Shown here piece after piece: positions 38,127 to 47,717 of a DNA stretch of 64,000 bases (positions are counted from its first letter, which is position 1; each line of letters starts with the position of its first letter). A program made the translations under genes and the position numbers. The DNA lies in NCBI RefSeq assembly GCF_903645315.1, contig NZ_CAHJXL010000001.1:2759501-2823500 (forward strand), read 5' to 3'. The DNA is from Victivallis sp. Marseille-Q1083. Its GTDB lineage: Bacteria > Verrucomicrobiota > Lentisphaeria > Victivallales > Victivallaceae. The notes beneath the pieces are model-generated. The model was not told the origin of the DNA. It was given only the letters and a program-made list of their open reading frames with translations, and did not search any database.

Positions 38127-38780
38127 TTAAAGACTGAGATAACGGCCGGTTTCAACATGGCCGTCGACCGCCACGAAATTGACGCGGTTGTTGTGCGGAA
38201 ACCAGACGTCGGGAGTGTCCAGCCAGTGACCGTAACCGTAGGTGGCGACGTTGCAGCGCTCATCAGTGATGGCCCGTTCGGAGGGATTGTCCAGCGTCGA
38301 CGCTTTCTGATTCCAGACTGCCCCCCAAAACTTGCCGCCGATCTTATTGGTATCGCTTGAATCGCGCTGGTTCCACGGATAGGAGGCGATCATACTCCAA
38401 TTGTAAATGGCCGGATTGTTGGTGGAATGAGCATCCAGCGGGCACCAGACGATCGGGTATTTTTTACTGTAGGCGGTTACCCGGATGGTTTCCGGCTCGG
38501 TATTGTTGCTCATATACGGAATCAGATAGCAGACCCAGTCGGTACCGGTGCCGAATTTGATCTCGCCGTTCTGGTACCAGTAAAAATCCGGAAAACGATC
38601 CTCCGAATCGTTGAGATAGAAGTTGAAAAACAGTCCGACCTGTTTCAAATTGTTGATGCATTTGGTTGACTGGGCGGCCGCTTTGGCCTTGGCCAAAGCC
38701 GGCAGCAACATGCTGGCGAGTATGGCTATAATGGCAATAACGACCAGTAGTTCGATGAGTGTGAATAAATTTTTTCTCAT
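38127..38780 (-). CDS. Prepilin-type N-terminal domain protein with H-X9-DG C terminus (locus 2)
   Basis: 217 residues from the ATG at 38780; a longer in-frame start at 38822 would put 14 residues before the pilin-like segment and is less likely. The N terminus is [28 protein letters not shown], with Leu instead of Gly before the cleavage point, then [16 protein letters not shown]. The C terminus has [17 protein letters not shown] with H-X9-DG. It lies 35 bases upstream of the giant glycosidase gene, mirroring the pseudopilin-then-glycosidase order of locus 1. Confidence 0.87.
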   Translation of the reverse strand: MRKNLFTLIELLVVIAIIAILASMLLPALAKAKAAAQSTKCINNLKQVGLFFNFYLNDSEDRFPDFYWYQNGEIKFGTGTDWVCYLIPYMSNNTEPETIRVTAYSKKYPIVWCPLDAHSTNNPAIYNWSMIASYPWNQRDSSDTNKIGGKFWGAVWNQKASTLDNPSERAITDERCNVATYGYGHWLDTPDVWFPHNNRVNFVAVDGHVETGRYLSL

Positions 38781-38940
38781 TTGTGTTGCCCTTCTTTCCT
38801 TGATTATTTCATTTTTCATCAAAAGCCATCCTGCCCGATTGTGGATTGAATGGTCGCCAAAACGTTGAAATGCGCCGATTGCTCTCTACCTCCTTTCGAT
38901 GTGCCGGTTGCTCCGGCGGCGGCCGGCGTTGCGCCGCGTT

Positions 38941-40242
38941 TCAGTGGTTTGCCTCCCCGGCGGCGAAGATGGCCATCAACGCGTCGGCATAGATGGCCAT
39001 GCCACGTCCATCCGGATGATTGATGCCGTTGACCATCATGATATTGTAGGGAATTCCCTCCCGCCACAGCCGGCCGTAACGTCCGGCCGCGTCGGCGAGG
39101 GCAATCTGATGGTCGGCGGCGAATTTCCGCAGGAAAGCGACATAGGGGCGCGGATCGTTTTCCAGGGCGGGTCCGTTTTGAGCGGTCAGCCCCATTCCTT
39201 CCGGGTAAATATAGTGCGGTGTCAGGATGATCCATTCGAAGCCGCGGGCCCGGAAATCGGCCAGTGTTTTCGAATAAGCCTGCGGCCAGACTTCCGGCGC
39301 CATTCCCGCATCGTTGACGAATTCGGAAATCACCAGATCCGGTTCGGCGCCGAGCACCGTCTCCGCATAATTGAATTCGGATCCGGGCGGTTCGGCGTGG
39401 AAAGACGGCATTACCCGGCCGCCCCAGCCATTGGTGATCAGCTCGATCCGCGCGGCGGGATAACACCGGCGCAATCGTTCGACCAGCTGGAATTGCCAAC
39501 GCTGCGCTTCCGGCAAATAGGTGCCGGCGGTGACGCTGTCGCCCCAGGCGAGAATGCGCACTTTTTCGCCTTTTCGCAATTTCTCCAGGGTGTTCGGCAG
39601 GAAGCGCCGTTGGGCCGCCGCGTTGGCCGCCGCGTTGGCCGGTTCGGCGACGGTTTCCTGAATGGGGTAAAGATTGGTCCGTTCCAATTTTTCCGTCCCG
39701 GGTTCCAGAAAGACATTCAACAACCGGCGTTCCCCCTCTTGCAGCGGCGGCAATTCCGGCAATGCCACCGCCGGCCGGCCGATTGCATAGCGCAGTTGTC
39801 CCGATGGAGCGGCGATCACCGAATCCAGGCGCATCGGCCGGTAGCGATAGCTGATTTTGACCGCGCTGTCCGGTCCGATGGCGCCGCCTTCCAGCCGGCC
39901 CAATGCCGCCCATTTCTCCGAAAATTGATAATCGCGGCCCTGCGTCAGCGGCGTGCCGTCCGCCAGCTCCACTTGCACGGAAGCTGCTTCGAGCGCACCG
40001 GGCAGCGAACACTCGGCGGCGGCCAGCTGCCGCAGGACCGTCCCCGCTGTCCAGTTGTCCAAAGCACGGTAAAGCGGCAGGGCCTCGTAAAACTCCTGAT
40101 TCACCTGGATCGATTGCGGCGGCGGCACGGCAAAACGCGTCCCGGCGAAGGCGAAGGTCCACGGCGCGACAATTTCCAGTTCCGCTGCCGCCGCCAGCGT
40201 GGCGGCGGCCAGAAACAATGTGGTCAGAATTCCGAATTTCAT
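38941..40242 (-). CDS. Exported SGNH/GDSL-family hydrolase
   Basis: 433 residues with signal peptide (FGILTTLFLAAATLAAAA). The SGNH blocks are visible: the nucleophile in AWGDSVTAG, the Gly of block II in TNGWGGRVM, the Asn of block III in FVNDAG, and the final Asp/His in GINHPDGRG. The first ~200 residues form a separate beta-rich domain. ATG 40242 is preceded by GGGAGC at a 4-base spacing; a TTG at 40254 in frame is unlikely. Such enzymes often deacetylate polysaccharides, so an esterase that trims acetyl groups for the glycosidase is a reasonable guess. Confidence 0.86.
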   Translation of the reverse strand: MKFGILTTLFLAAATLAAAAELEIVAPWTFAFAGTRFAVPPPQSIQVNQEFYEALPLYRALDNWTAGTVLRQLAAAECSLPGALEAASVQVELADGTPLTQGRDYQFSEKWAALGRLEGGAIGPDSAVKISYRYRPMRLDSVIAAPSGQLRYAIGRPAVALPELPPLQEGERRLLNVFLEPGTEKLERTNLYPIQETVAEPANAAANAAAQRRFLPNTLEKLRKGEKVRILAWGDSVTAGTYLPEAQRWQFQLVERLRRCYPAARIELITNGWGGRVMPSFHAEPPGSEFNYAETVLGAEPDLVISEFVNDAGMAPEVWPQAYSKTLADFRARGFEWIILTPHYIYPEGMGLTAQNGPALENDPRPYVAFLRKFAADHQIALADAAGRYGRLWREGIPYNIMMVNGINHPDGRGMAIYADALMAIFAAGEANH

Positions 40243-40243
40243 T

Positions 40244-41320
40244 TTAGCTCCCAATCGAAAATTTTTGGTCGAATTGCGATTCCGCCAGCGGGATTATACT
40301 TTCGCGTTCCGCCAGTTTGGCCGTGGCCCGGTGTTGCCGGAGCGGCGGCGGCGAGTCGGGGGACGCATTTAACAGCTCCAGCGTGATTTCCAGCAGGTGA
40401 TCGATATAGTCGTCCAGATCGAAATAGATCGAACTCAAGCCGGGATTGGCCAGCCAGGCGCTCGGCTGGTTATCGAAGCTGATCAACGCGAGATCCTCCG
40501 GAATCCGCCGGCCGCATTCTGCCGCCGCCTTGAAGGCCAGCATGGCGAAACTGTCGTCGTGGCAGAAAAAGGCGCTGACCCGGTCTGGCCGGAGAAGCAA
40601 TCGTTTCAAATCCGCCAGCATTGTCGGCTCCGGCAGCAGTCGAGGCGTATGAATGACCCAGTCCGGCTGAAACGGCAGACCGTGCCTGGCCAGAAAATCA
40701 CGGTAGCGCGCGTACCGGGTATAGGGCGACGGCGAAGTGGCGTCGAAATGATTGAGGCCGAGATAGCCGATCTGGCGGTGTCCGGCCTGAAAGAGGTATT
40801 GCATCGCCATTTCGCAACTGCCGGACATATCCAGCCCGACATGCGGTACCGGCAGCGTTTCGAGCGCGTCGAACACCACCAGCCGCGGCAGAGCCGTCAA
40901 TTCCCGGCGCAACAGACTGAAGCGTTCGACATCCAGCGGGCCGAACAGAATTGCCTCGGTTTTGATCTGGCGGAAAAAGTTCAACGCCCATTTTTCCCGC
41001 TGCAGGCGGTCGCCGCTTTCGAAAGGATTGATGATGATGGTATTGGCGTAATAGTTCTCCTCGGCCAGCCGGTGCTGCAACTGGGACAACAGATTGCAGA
41101 ACCACGGCGTCGCCGGCGGCACGCATAAACATACCCCGATCGTGCCGGTCCGGCCGGAGAGCAGGGAACGGGCCAGATAGTTCGGCTGGTAGCCGATGCT
41201 GCCGGCGTAATCCCTGATCTGCCGGGCCAAGGCTTCCGCGACCCCCTTGCGGTAGTTCAGCGCATTGCTGACCGTCACCGGGGAAACGGAGAATTTGCGG
41301 GCTATTTCAACGATGTTCAT
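40244..41320 (-). CDS. LacI/GalR-family transcriptional regulator (locus 2)
   Basis: 358 residues. The helix-turn-helix is MNIVEIARKFSVSPVTVSNALN with the LacI hinge following (IGYQPNYLARSLLSGRTGTIG). The sensor domain has PDRVSAFFCHDDSFAMLAF and the LALISFDNQ strand at the usual places. It is the first gene of the minus-strand carbohydrate locus and has a consensus promoter with a perfect-arm palindrome just upstream (41328-41382). Its stop lies 2 bases before the SGNH start codon. Confidence 0.92.
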   Translation of the reverse strand: MNIVEIARKFSVSPVTVSNALNYRKGVAEALARQIRDYAGSIGYQPNYLARSLLSGRTGTIGVCLCVPPATPWFCNLLSQLQHRLAEENYYANTIIINPFESGDRLQREKWALNFFRQIKTEAILFGPLDVERFSLLRRELTALPRLVVFDALETLPVPHVGLDMSGSCEMAMQYLFQAGHRQIGYLGLNHFDATSPSPYTRYARYRDFLARHGLPFQPDWVIHTPRLLPEPTMLADLKRLLLRPDRVSAFFCHDDSFAMLAFKAAAECGRRIPEDLALISFDNQPSAWLANPGLSSIYFDLDDYIDHLLEITLELLNASPDSPPPLRQHRATAKLAERESIIPLAESQFDQKFSIGS

Positions 41321-41327
41321 GTGGGTT

Positions 41328-41382
41328 ACTTAAACCTTTAAGTTCTTTTTGATAGTATAGCAAATTTTGGGCAAAAAAGCAA
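41328..41382 (-). promoter_or_regulatory. Promoter with LacI-type operator of locus 2
   Basis: On the minus strand TTGCTT (41377-41382) and TATACT (41354-41359) are spaced 17 bases apart. Downstream of the -10, the 16-base element ACTTAAA-CC-TTTAAGT (41328-41343) has perfect 7-base arms and ends 8 bases before the start codon. Its position over the start region fits autorepression by the LacI protein at 40244. Confidence 0.7.
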
Positions 41383-41461
41383 TACCCTTTTCAATTTTTT
41401 GATGAAAAATGTTGAATTGGAGCACGGCGGCCGAGGGGTTTGTGCCGGAACGGGAAAGATT

Positions 41462-43252
<1,791 letters not shown>

Positions 43253-43260
43253 TTTCGCGT

Positions 43261-43533
43261 CTACTCCTCGCCGAATTTATTGTTTATCAGCTCTACAATC
43301 GCCTCGAGGGCATCGGAGCTGTCGTCGCCTTGCGCTTTGATTTTCAGTTTGCTTCCGGCTCCGGCGCAGAGCATCAACAGTCCGATGGGGCTTTTGCCGT
43401 TGACCTCCTCACCATCCTTTTCAACAATGATTTCGGAGAGAAATTGCTGAGCCAGTTGGACGAATAGAGCGGCAGGACGCGCATGCAGCCCCAGAGAATT
43501 GGCGATGACCACCTCTTGTTCCTGTCTTTGCAT
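43261..43533 (-). CDS. ptsH: HPr phosphocarrier protein
   Basis: About 90 residues. The phospho-His motif is LGLHARPAALF and the regulatory Ser position is kept in NGKSPIGLLML, the site that HPr kinase would phosphorylate. ATG 43533 places the His at residue 17, close to other HPr proteins; in-frame ATGs at 43548 and 43572 are alternatives. It is 8 bases upstream of ptsI. Confidence 0.88.
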   Translation of the reverse strand: MQRQEQEVVIANSLGLHARPAALFVQLAQQFLSEIIVEKDGEEVNGKSPIGLLMLCAGAGSKLKIKAQGDDSSDALEAIVELINNKFGEE

Positions 43534-43737
43534 GTTTCTTTTTTCCATTCCTTCCAAGCTGGTTTGGTTCATTATAACCTGTCATTTTTCAGGAGGCAGT
43601 TATCCTTTAAAAAATCCACGATAATTTAGCCTGATAATCACTGAATTCAAGTTCCGACAATGATTTAATTGTTTTTTTGTCGACGCTCGTCCGGCGGTTT
43701 TGCCGGAGAAAAAATGAGGCGATCGACTGGAAAAAAG

Positions 43738-43766
43738 TTGTAAAAAACGTTCCCCGGCCTTATATT
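43738..43766 (+). promoter_or_regulatory. Candidate promoter of the KDPG aldolase gene
   Basis: TTGTAA (43738-43743) and TATATT (43761-43766), 17-base spacer, give a predicted leader of about 135 bases before the ATG at 43908. The rest of the 335-base gap back to the HPr gene (43573-43737) is AT-rich near that gene and shows no gene or clear RNA. Confidence 0.5.
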
Positions 43767-43907
43767 TTTTGAGCGGGGTCGGGCCGCCGGCCGGTTGTCC
43801 GGCGAAAGTTGGAATTTCCGGCGTGGCCCGGAGAGGGGAATTCGCCGTCGGCGGAGTGCGGCGGGAGTGGTTGGTCAACGACAGAGTTTAGAATAAGGAT
43901 CGGAATC

Positions 43908-44570
43908 ATGAAAGAAGCGTACGCGAAATCGTTGCAGCAGGTGGCGGAGAAATTGGCGAAGTTCAAAATCATTCCGGTGTTGGAGCTGGAGGAGTTGGAC
44001 AGCGGTCTGAAGATGTGCGAACTGCTGGTGGAGAATGGTCTGCCGGTGGCGGAGATCACCTTCCGGACGCCGGCGGCCGAAGCGATCATCCGGGCGGCGG
44101 TCAAGCGGTTTCCCGAGATGTACATCGGCGCCGGGACCATCTTGTCCCCGAGCGATCTGCAGTTGGCCTTCGAAGCCGGCGCCAGATTCGCCGTCGCGCC
44201 CGGATTCAATCCGACGGTGGTACGGACGGCGGTGGCCGAGCGTCTCAATTTCGTGCCCGGCATTTGCACGCCGAGCGAGATCGAGCAGGCGGCCGAACAG
44301 GGCGTTCGCTTTATGAAGTTTTTTCCCGCCCTGGCTTCCGGCGGTCCGGCTTATCTGAAGGCGGTGGCCGCGCCGTACCGGCAGCTGGAACTGCAGTTCA
44401 TGCCGACCGGCGGGGTGACGCTGGACAATGCCGCGGAATTTTTTGCCGTCCGCGAAGTGGCGGCGGTCGGTGGCACCTGGCTGGGGCGGCGGGCCGATAT
44501 CGTCGCCGGCAACTGGGAGGCGATCGCCGCCAATATCCGGGCGGCGGTGGAACGCGCGAAAACGCTTTGA
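43908..44570 (+). CDS. eda: KDPG/KHG aldolase
   Basis: 220 residues, usual length for 2-dehydro-3-deoxy-6-phosphogluconate / 4-hydroxy-2-oxoglutarate aldolases. The Glu motif is AEITFRTPAA, the Schiff-base Lys is in RFMKFFPALASGG, and the phosphate site is in FMPTGGVTLDNA. ATG 43908 follows AAGGA. It cleaves the Entner-Doudoroff intermediate (or a uronate-pathway intermediate) to pyruvate and glyceraldehyde 3-phosphate, consistent with a sugar-acid diet. The partner dehydratase is not in the window. Confidence 0.93.
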   Translation: MKEAYAKSLQQVAEKLAKFKIIPVLELEELDSGLKMCELLVENGLPVAEITFRTPAAEAIIRAAVKRFPEMYIGAGTILSPSDLQLAFEAGARFAVAPGFNPTVVRTAVAERLNFVPGICTPSEIEQAAEQGVRFMKFFPALASGGPAYLKAVAAPYRQLELQFMPTGGVTLDNAAEFFAVREVAAVGGTWLGRRADIVAGNWEAIAANIRAAVERAKTL

Positions 44571-44808
44571 CGGCTCCGGCGGCATGATCCGGTCCGGCGT
44601 ATCTGCCGGTCTGGGGCAGTCGCGGGAAGAATGCGCCGGGCCGGGCTACGGAACCGTCAGGCGCTTGCGGTTTCCGCCCGGCAAATGGTCGGCGGAATCG
44701 GGGATGCGACCGGCGGGGAGGGGAAATCCTGAGGAATCGGGTTTGTGCTTGCATTTGTTCGTTTCTATTGTATCTTTAAAAGAAAAACATCAGGATTTCT
44801 TGCGATCA

Positions 44809-46044
44809 ATGCTTTTTCCGCGGTCGGGGTTTCGTACTTTTTTTATCAGGTATTTTGACAGTTGTTATTATCCTGGTTTGTTGTTGGCGCTGGGCGTGGG
44901 CGGTTTGTATCTGGCTACTTTCACCTGCCGATTCTGGCCGGTCGGTTCGATTGCGGCGATTTTCTGTCTGCTGTTGGCGGTCGTATTGCTGCTCTGCGGC
45001 GTGATGTGCGCGGTGGCGTGGAATGTTTACCGGCGCCGTCCCGGCCGCCTGCTGGTGAACGGGGTGGTGGCGGCGGCGGCAATTTGCTGGCTGGTATCGC
45101 TGCTGCCGTCCCGGGAAAATCGTTTTGCCGTCCAGTTGGCCATTCCCGACGATGTGGAATATGCCGTGCCGGCGGTTTTGCCGGCGGTGGACGAACCCTG
45201 GCAGGCGGAGTTAAGCGCCAGGTTGTCGCGGCCGGGACGCGGATGTCCGCTGGTGGCGGCCGATGTGCTGGAACAGCCGGCTTTGCCATTGGACGAATTG
45301 CGGAAGCGGCTGGCGGCCAGCCCCCGGTGGCGGGTGCTGGAAGTGTACGGGCAGTGGTTTGCCGCCCGGCGGGTGCGGCGGGGCAAGTATTATTTCAACG
45401 GTTACCAGGGCTTTCACCGTTCGAGAAAACCGTTTTATCTGTTCCGGCTGGTGGTCGATCTGAGCGGGGAGACGCTGGGAGGCCGCCAGTTGCAGACGGT
45501 GCGGCCCGGGGTGCCGCCGGAAGTGAGGGTCTGCTTCGGCGGGGACGGTTATGACAGCGAACTCCATTTTCTGGAGGAGAACTGGCCGCTGGAGATTTTC
45601 GAATGTTCCGGCGCGCCGGAACGGGTGGCGACCAACTTCCTGCGGCGGCTGGCGGCAGCGGATTTGCGGGAGTTGGCGGCTTCCCCGGCGGCCGGCTGCC
45701 GCGGCGAACCGGAATTTCAACTCTGGCAGGTTTCGCCCGGCCATTATGAAATTACCTGGCAGCTCAATCCGGGTGAGCCGGGACTGTGTTATTTGCAGGC
45801 GTTTGAAGTGACCGGCGGGACGGCGCTGTCGCCGGCGGCACTGAAGTTCAACAGTTTGGAACGGCCCGGTTATTCGGATGATCCGGAAGAACAGTTTCCC
45901 GGCGGCTGCAATGTTTTTATCCGGGAAGGGGAGCCCGGCCAGTTTTATCTGGCGCGCTTCGAAGTCTGGTTCCGGCCGGCGAGCGGGGCGCCGGAACGGA
46001 AATTGCTGGAGAAAACGTATCGAATCGAAGGACGTAAAAATTGA
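44809..46044 (+). CDS. Membrane protein with large extracytoplasmic domain, unknown function
   Basis: 411 residues from ATG 44809 (AGGA 13 bases upstream). Three hydrophobic helices span roughly residues 20-105 (PGLLLALGVGGLYLATFT, IAAIFCLLLAVVLLLCGVM, LVNGVVAAAAICWLVSLL). The rest is a soluble, beta-rich region of about 300 residues with no motif I recognise. The gene ends 4 bases into the thioesterase gene, so they form one transcript. The 240 bases upstream (44571-44808) hold no gene that I can support. Confidence 0.65.
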   Translation: MLFPRSGFRTFFIRYFDSCYYPGLLLALGVGGLYLATFTCRFWPVGSIAAIFCLLLAVVLLLCGVMCAVAWNVYRRRPGRLLVNGVVAAAAICWLVSLLPSRENRFAVQLAIPDDVEYAVPAVLPAVDEPWQAELSARLSRPGRGCPLVAADVLEQPALPLDELRKRLAASPRWRVLEVYGQWFAARRVRRGKYYFNGYQGFHRSRKPFYLFRLVVDLSGETLGGRQLQTVRPGVPPEVRVCFGGDGYDSELHFLEENWPLEIFECSGAPERVATNFLRRLAAADLRELAASPAAGCRGEPEFQLWQVSPGHYEITWQLNPGEPGLCYLQAFEVTGGTALSPAALKFNSLERPGYSDDPEEQFPGGCNVFIREGEPGQFYLARFEVWFRPASGAPERKLLEKTYRIEGRKN

Positions 46045-46787
46045 ACGAGAGACTGGAACAGGAAACGGGTGCGCCGGCGGCGGAGTGGCGGACGGTGGTC
46101 CGCCATAGTGAATGCGATCGCCGGGGCCGTCTGAAATTGCGCAGTTGGTTCGACTTTCTGCAGGAGGCGGCGGCGGTTCATGCCGAACAGCTCGGCGTCG
46201 GCGTCAGCATGTTGCTGGAACACCGGATGGCATGGGTGCTGTCGCGCCTGAAGCTGGTGATGGAAACGGATCTGCGGATCGGCGACTCGGTGGTGGTTCG
46301 TACCTGGCCGAACGGTTTCCATCGTCTGTTCGCCAAACGGCAATACGAATTGTTCCGGGCCGGCCGGCGGGTCGGTTATGCCTCAAGTTTCTGGCTGCTG
46401 TTGGAGGCGGCCAGTTTGCGGCCGCTGAAGCCGTCGGCGCTGCCGCGGCCGTTTCCGGACAACAGTGCCCGGCCGGAGTTCTTTCCCGAGCTCGACAAAC
46501 TGCCGGCCCCGGAGCTGGAGGCGGGGCGGCTGGAGTGTCCGGTCCGGGAGTCGCTGATGGATGTCAACGGCCATCTCAACAATGCCGAATACGCCGGCTT
46601 TGTCCAGGATTTTCTGGCGGTCGTTTCGCCGGAATGGCGGACGCGGCAGATTCAGATCAATTACCTCAATGCGATCCGGGCGCCGGATTGGCTGGCGCTG
46701 CACGGCGGCGCGGCGAACGGCGTCTACCGCCTTGCCGGCGACAATCCGGCCGGACAGCTTTGCTTCCAGGCCGAAATCATCGGCTGA
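46041..46787 (+). CDS. Acyl-ACP thioesterase family protein
   Basis: 248 residues, two tandem hotdog domains. The N-terminal domain begins VVRHSECDRRGRLKLRSWFDFLQEAAAVHAEQLG, as in FatA-like acyl-ACP thioesterases; the second hotdog has MDVNGHLNNAEYAGFV, the conserved Asn-His region, and DWLALHGG. The TTG start at 46041 overlaps the previous stop and follows AAGGAC. It probably releases fatty acids from acyl carrier protein. Confidence 0.82.
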   Translation: MNERLEQETGAPAAEWRTVVRHSECDRRGRLKLRSWFDFLQEAAAVHAEQLGVGVSMLLEHRMAWVLSRLKLVMETDLRIGDSVVVRTWPNGFHRLFAKRQYELFRAGRRVGYASSFWLLLEAASLRPLKPSALPRPFPDNSARPEFFPELDKLPAPELEAGRLECPVRESLMDVNGHLNNAEYAGFVQDFLAVVSPEWRTRQIQINYLNAIRAPDWLALHGGAANGVYRLAGDNPAGQLCFQAEIIG

Positions 46788-47166
46788 CGCGGTCGGGTGC
46801 ACGGCAGGCCGTGCCGGGCGTCCGGCGGCAGCCAAACCCCCCCCTTGCCATTTTAGTTAAAATATCCGAAAAAAATTATAAAATCTGCTTGTTTTTTTAC
46901 GAAACACACTTTAGTTTTAACATTCAACCAGAGATGATTTCAAATTTGTTTCTTATGCCGGCAAAACAATCTGAAGGCAGGGAAATACGGCCGGAATTGC
47001 GGCGCTGAAATTCGGTTCGATCCGTCTGTTGCCAAACCGATTGGCGACCGGGGGGCGGGCCGGGGCGGCGTCCGCAGGCGTCTGTCCGTCGCCCGCTTTC
47101 CGGATTGCGGATCGGTATCGCTACATGTGACAAGGCAGTCAACAACTTGAATTCTTGGGAGGATTT
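46788..47166. other. 380-base gap before hydCBA
   Basis: No gene seen. The region has a run of eight C residues (46837-46844), a perfect-arm dyad ATTTTA-GT-TAAAAT (46850-46863), and AT-rich sequence up to about 46945 that could contain the hydrogenase promoter (weak TATAAA boxes). I did not find a clear Rex site or riboswitch. Further on, GC content returns to normal. The ribosome binding site GGGAGGA precedes the hydC ATG at 47167. Confidence 0.4.
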
Positions 47167-47703
47167 ATGACTTGTGCGTGCCATCGGTCGGAAACGGAAC
47201 CCCCGCAGGGTCTGTTTCAACAGTATCCGGAAAAAAAGGCGGCGTTGGCCGCCTACATCGACTCTTTGCCGCTGGAGGAAAATCCGCAGCGCAATCGCGG
47301 TTTTCTGATTCAATCGCTTCACCGGGCCCAGCATATCTTCGGTTACCTGCCGAGCGAGGTGCAGCAGTATGTGGGCAAGCGGCTCGGATTACAGCCGGCC
47401 GACGTGTACGGCGTCATCAGTTTTTATTCCTATTTTACCGACAAGCCGGTCGGCCGCTACAAGATCAATGTCTGTACCGGCACCGCCTGTTTCGTCAAAG
47501 GGGCGAACAAGGTGCTGGACGAGTTCAAGCGGTATTTGAATATCAGGGAAGGGGAAAGCACGCCGGACGGTAAATTTTTCCTCGGGGCATTGCGCTGTCT
47601 CGGCGCCTGCAGCCTGGCGCCGGTGGTCATGGTAAACGATCGGGTTTACGGCAATGTGACCGCCAAAATGGTTCCGGATATCATCAACGATTGTGTCGAA
47701 TAA
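47167..47703 (+). CDS. hydC: NuoE-like subunit of bifurcating [FeFe]-hydrogenase
   Basis: 178 residues. The [2Fe-2S] ligands are in NVCTGTACFVKG and RCLGACSLAPVVMVN. An N-terminal extension of about 25 residues begins MTCACHRSETEPPQG and has extra Cys. ATG 47167 has GGGAGGA 4-5 bases upstream. With hydB and hydA immediately downstream this is the HydC subunit of an NAD+- and ferredoxin-dependent hydrogenase. It is a paralog of the protein at 4019. Confidence 0.92.
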   Translation: MTCACHRSETEPPQGLFQQYPEKKAALAAYIDSLPLEENPQRNRGFLIQSLHRAQHIFGYLPSEVQQYVGKRLGLQPADVYGVISFYSYFTDKPVGRYKINVCTGTACFVKGANKVLDEFKRYLNIREGESTPDGKFFLGALRCLGACSLAPVVMVNDRVYGNVTAKMVPDIINDCVE

Positions 47704-47717
47704 AAAGGAATTTTCGG

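Noticed and set aside
43686-43712. Terminator (CCGGC/GCCGG hairpin) between HPr and KDPG aldolase
   Set aside because: Followed by an A-run rather than a T-run on the plus strand, and it has no T-run on the minus strand after the stem.
46788-47166. Rex-type redox operator before hydCBA
   Set aside because: The dyad ATTTTAGTTAAAAT lacks the TTGT...ACAA ends of the Rex consensus.
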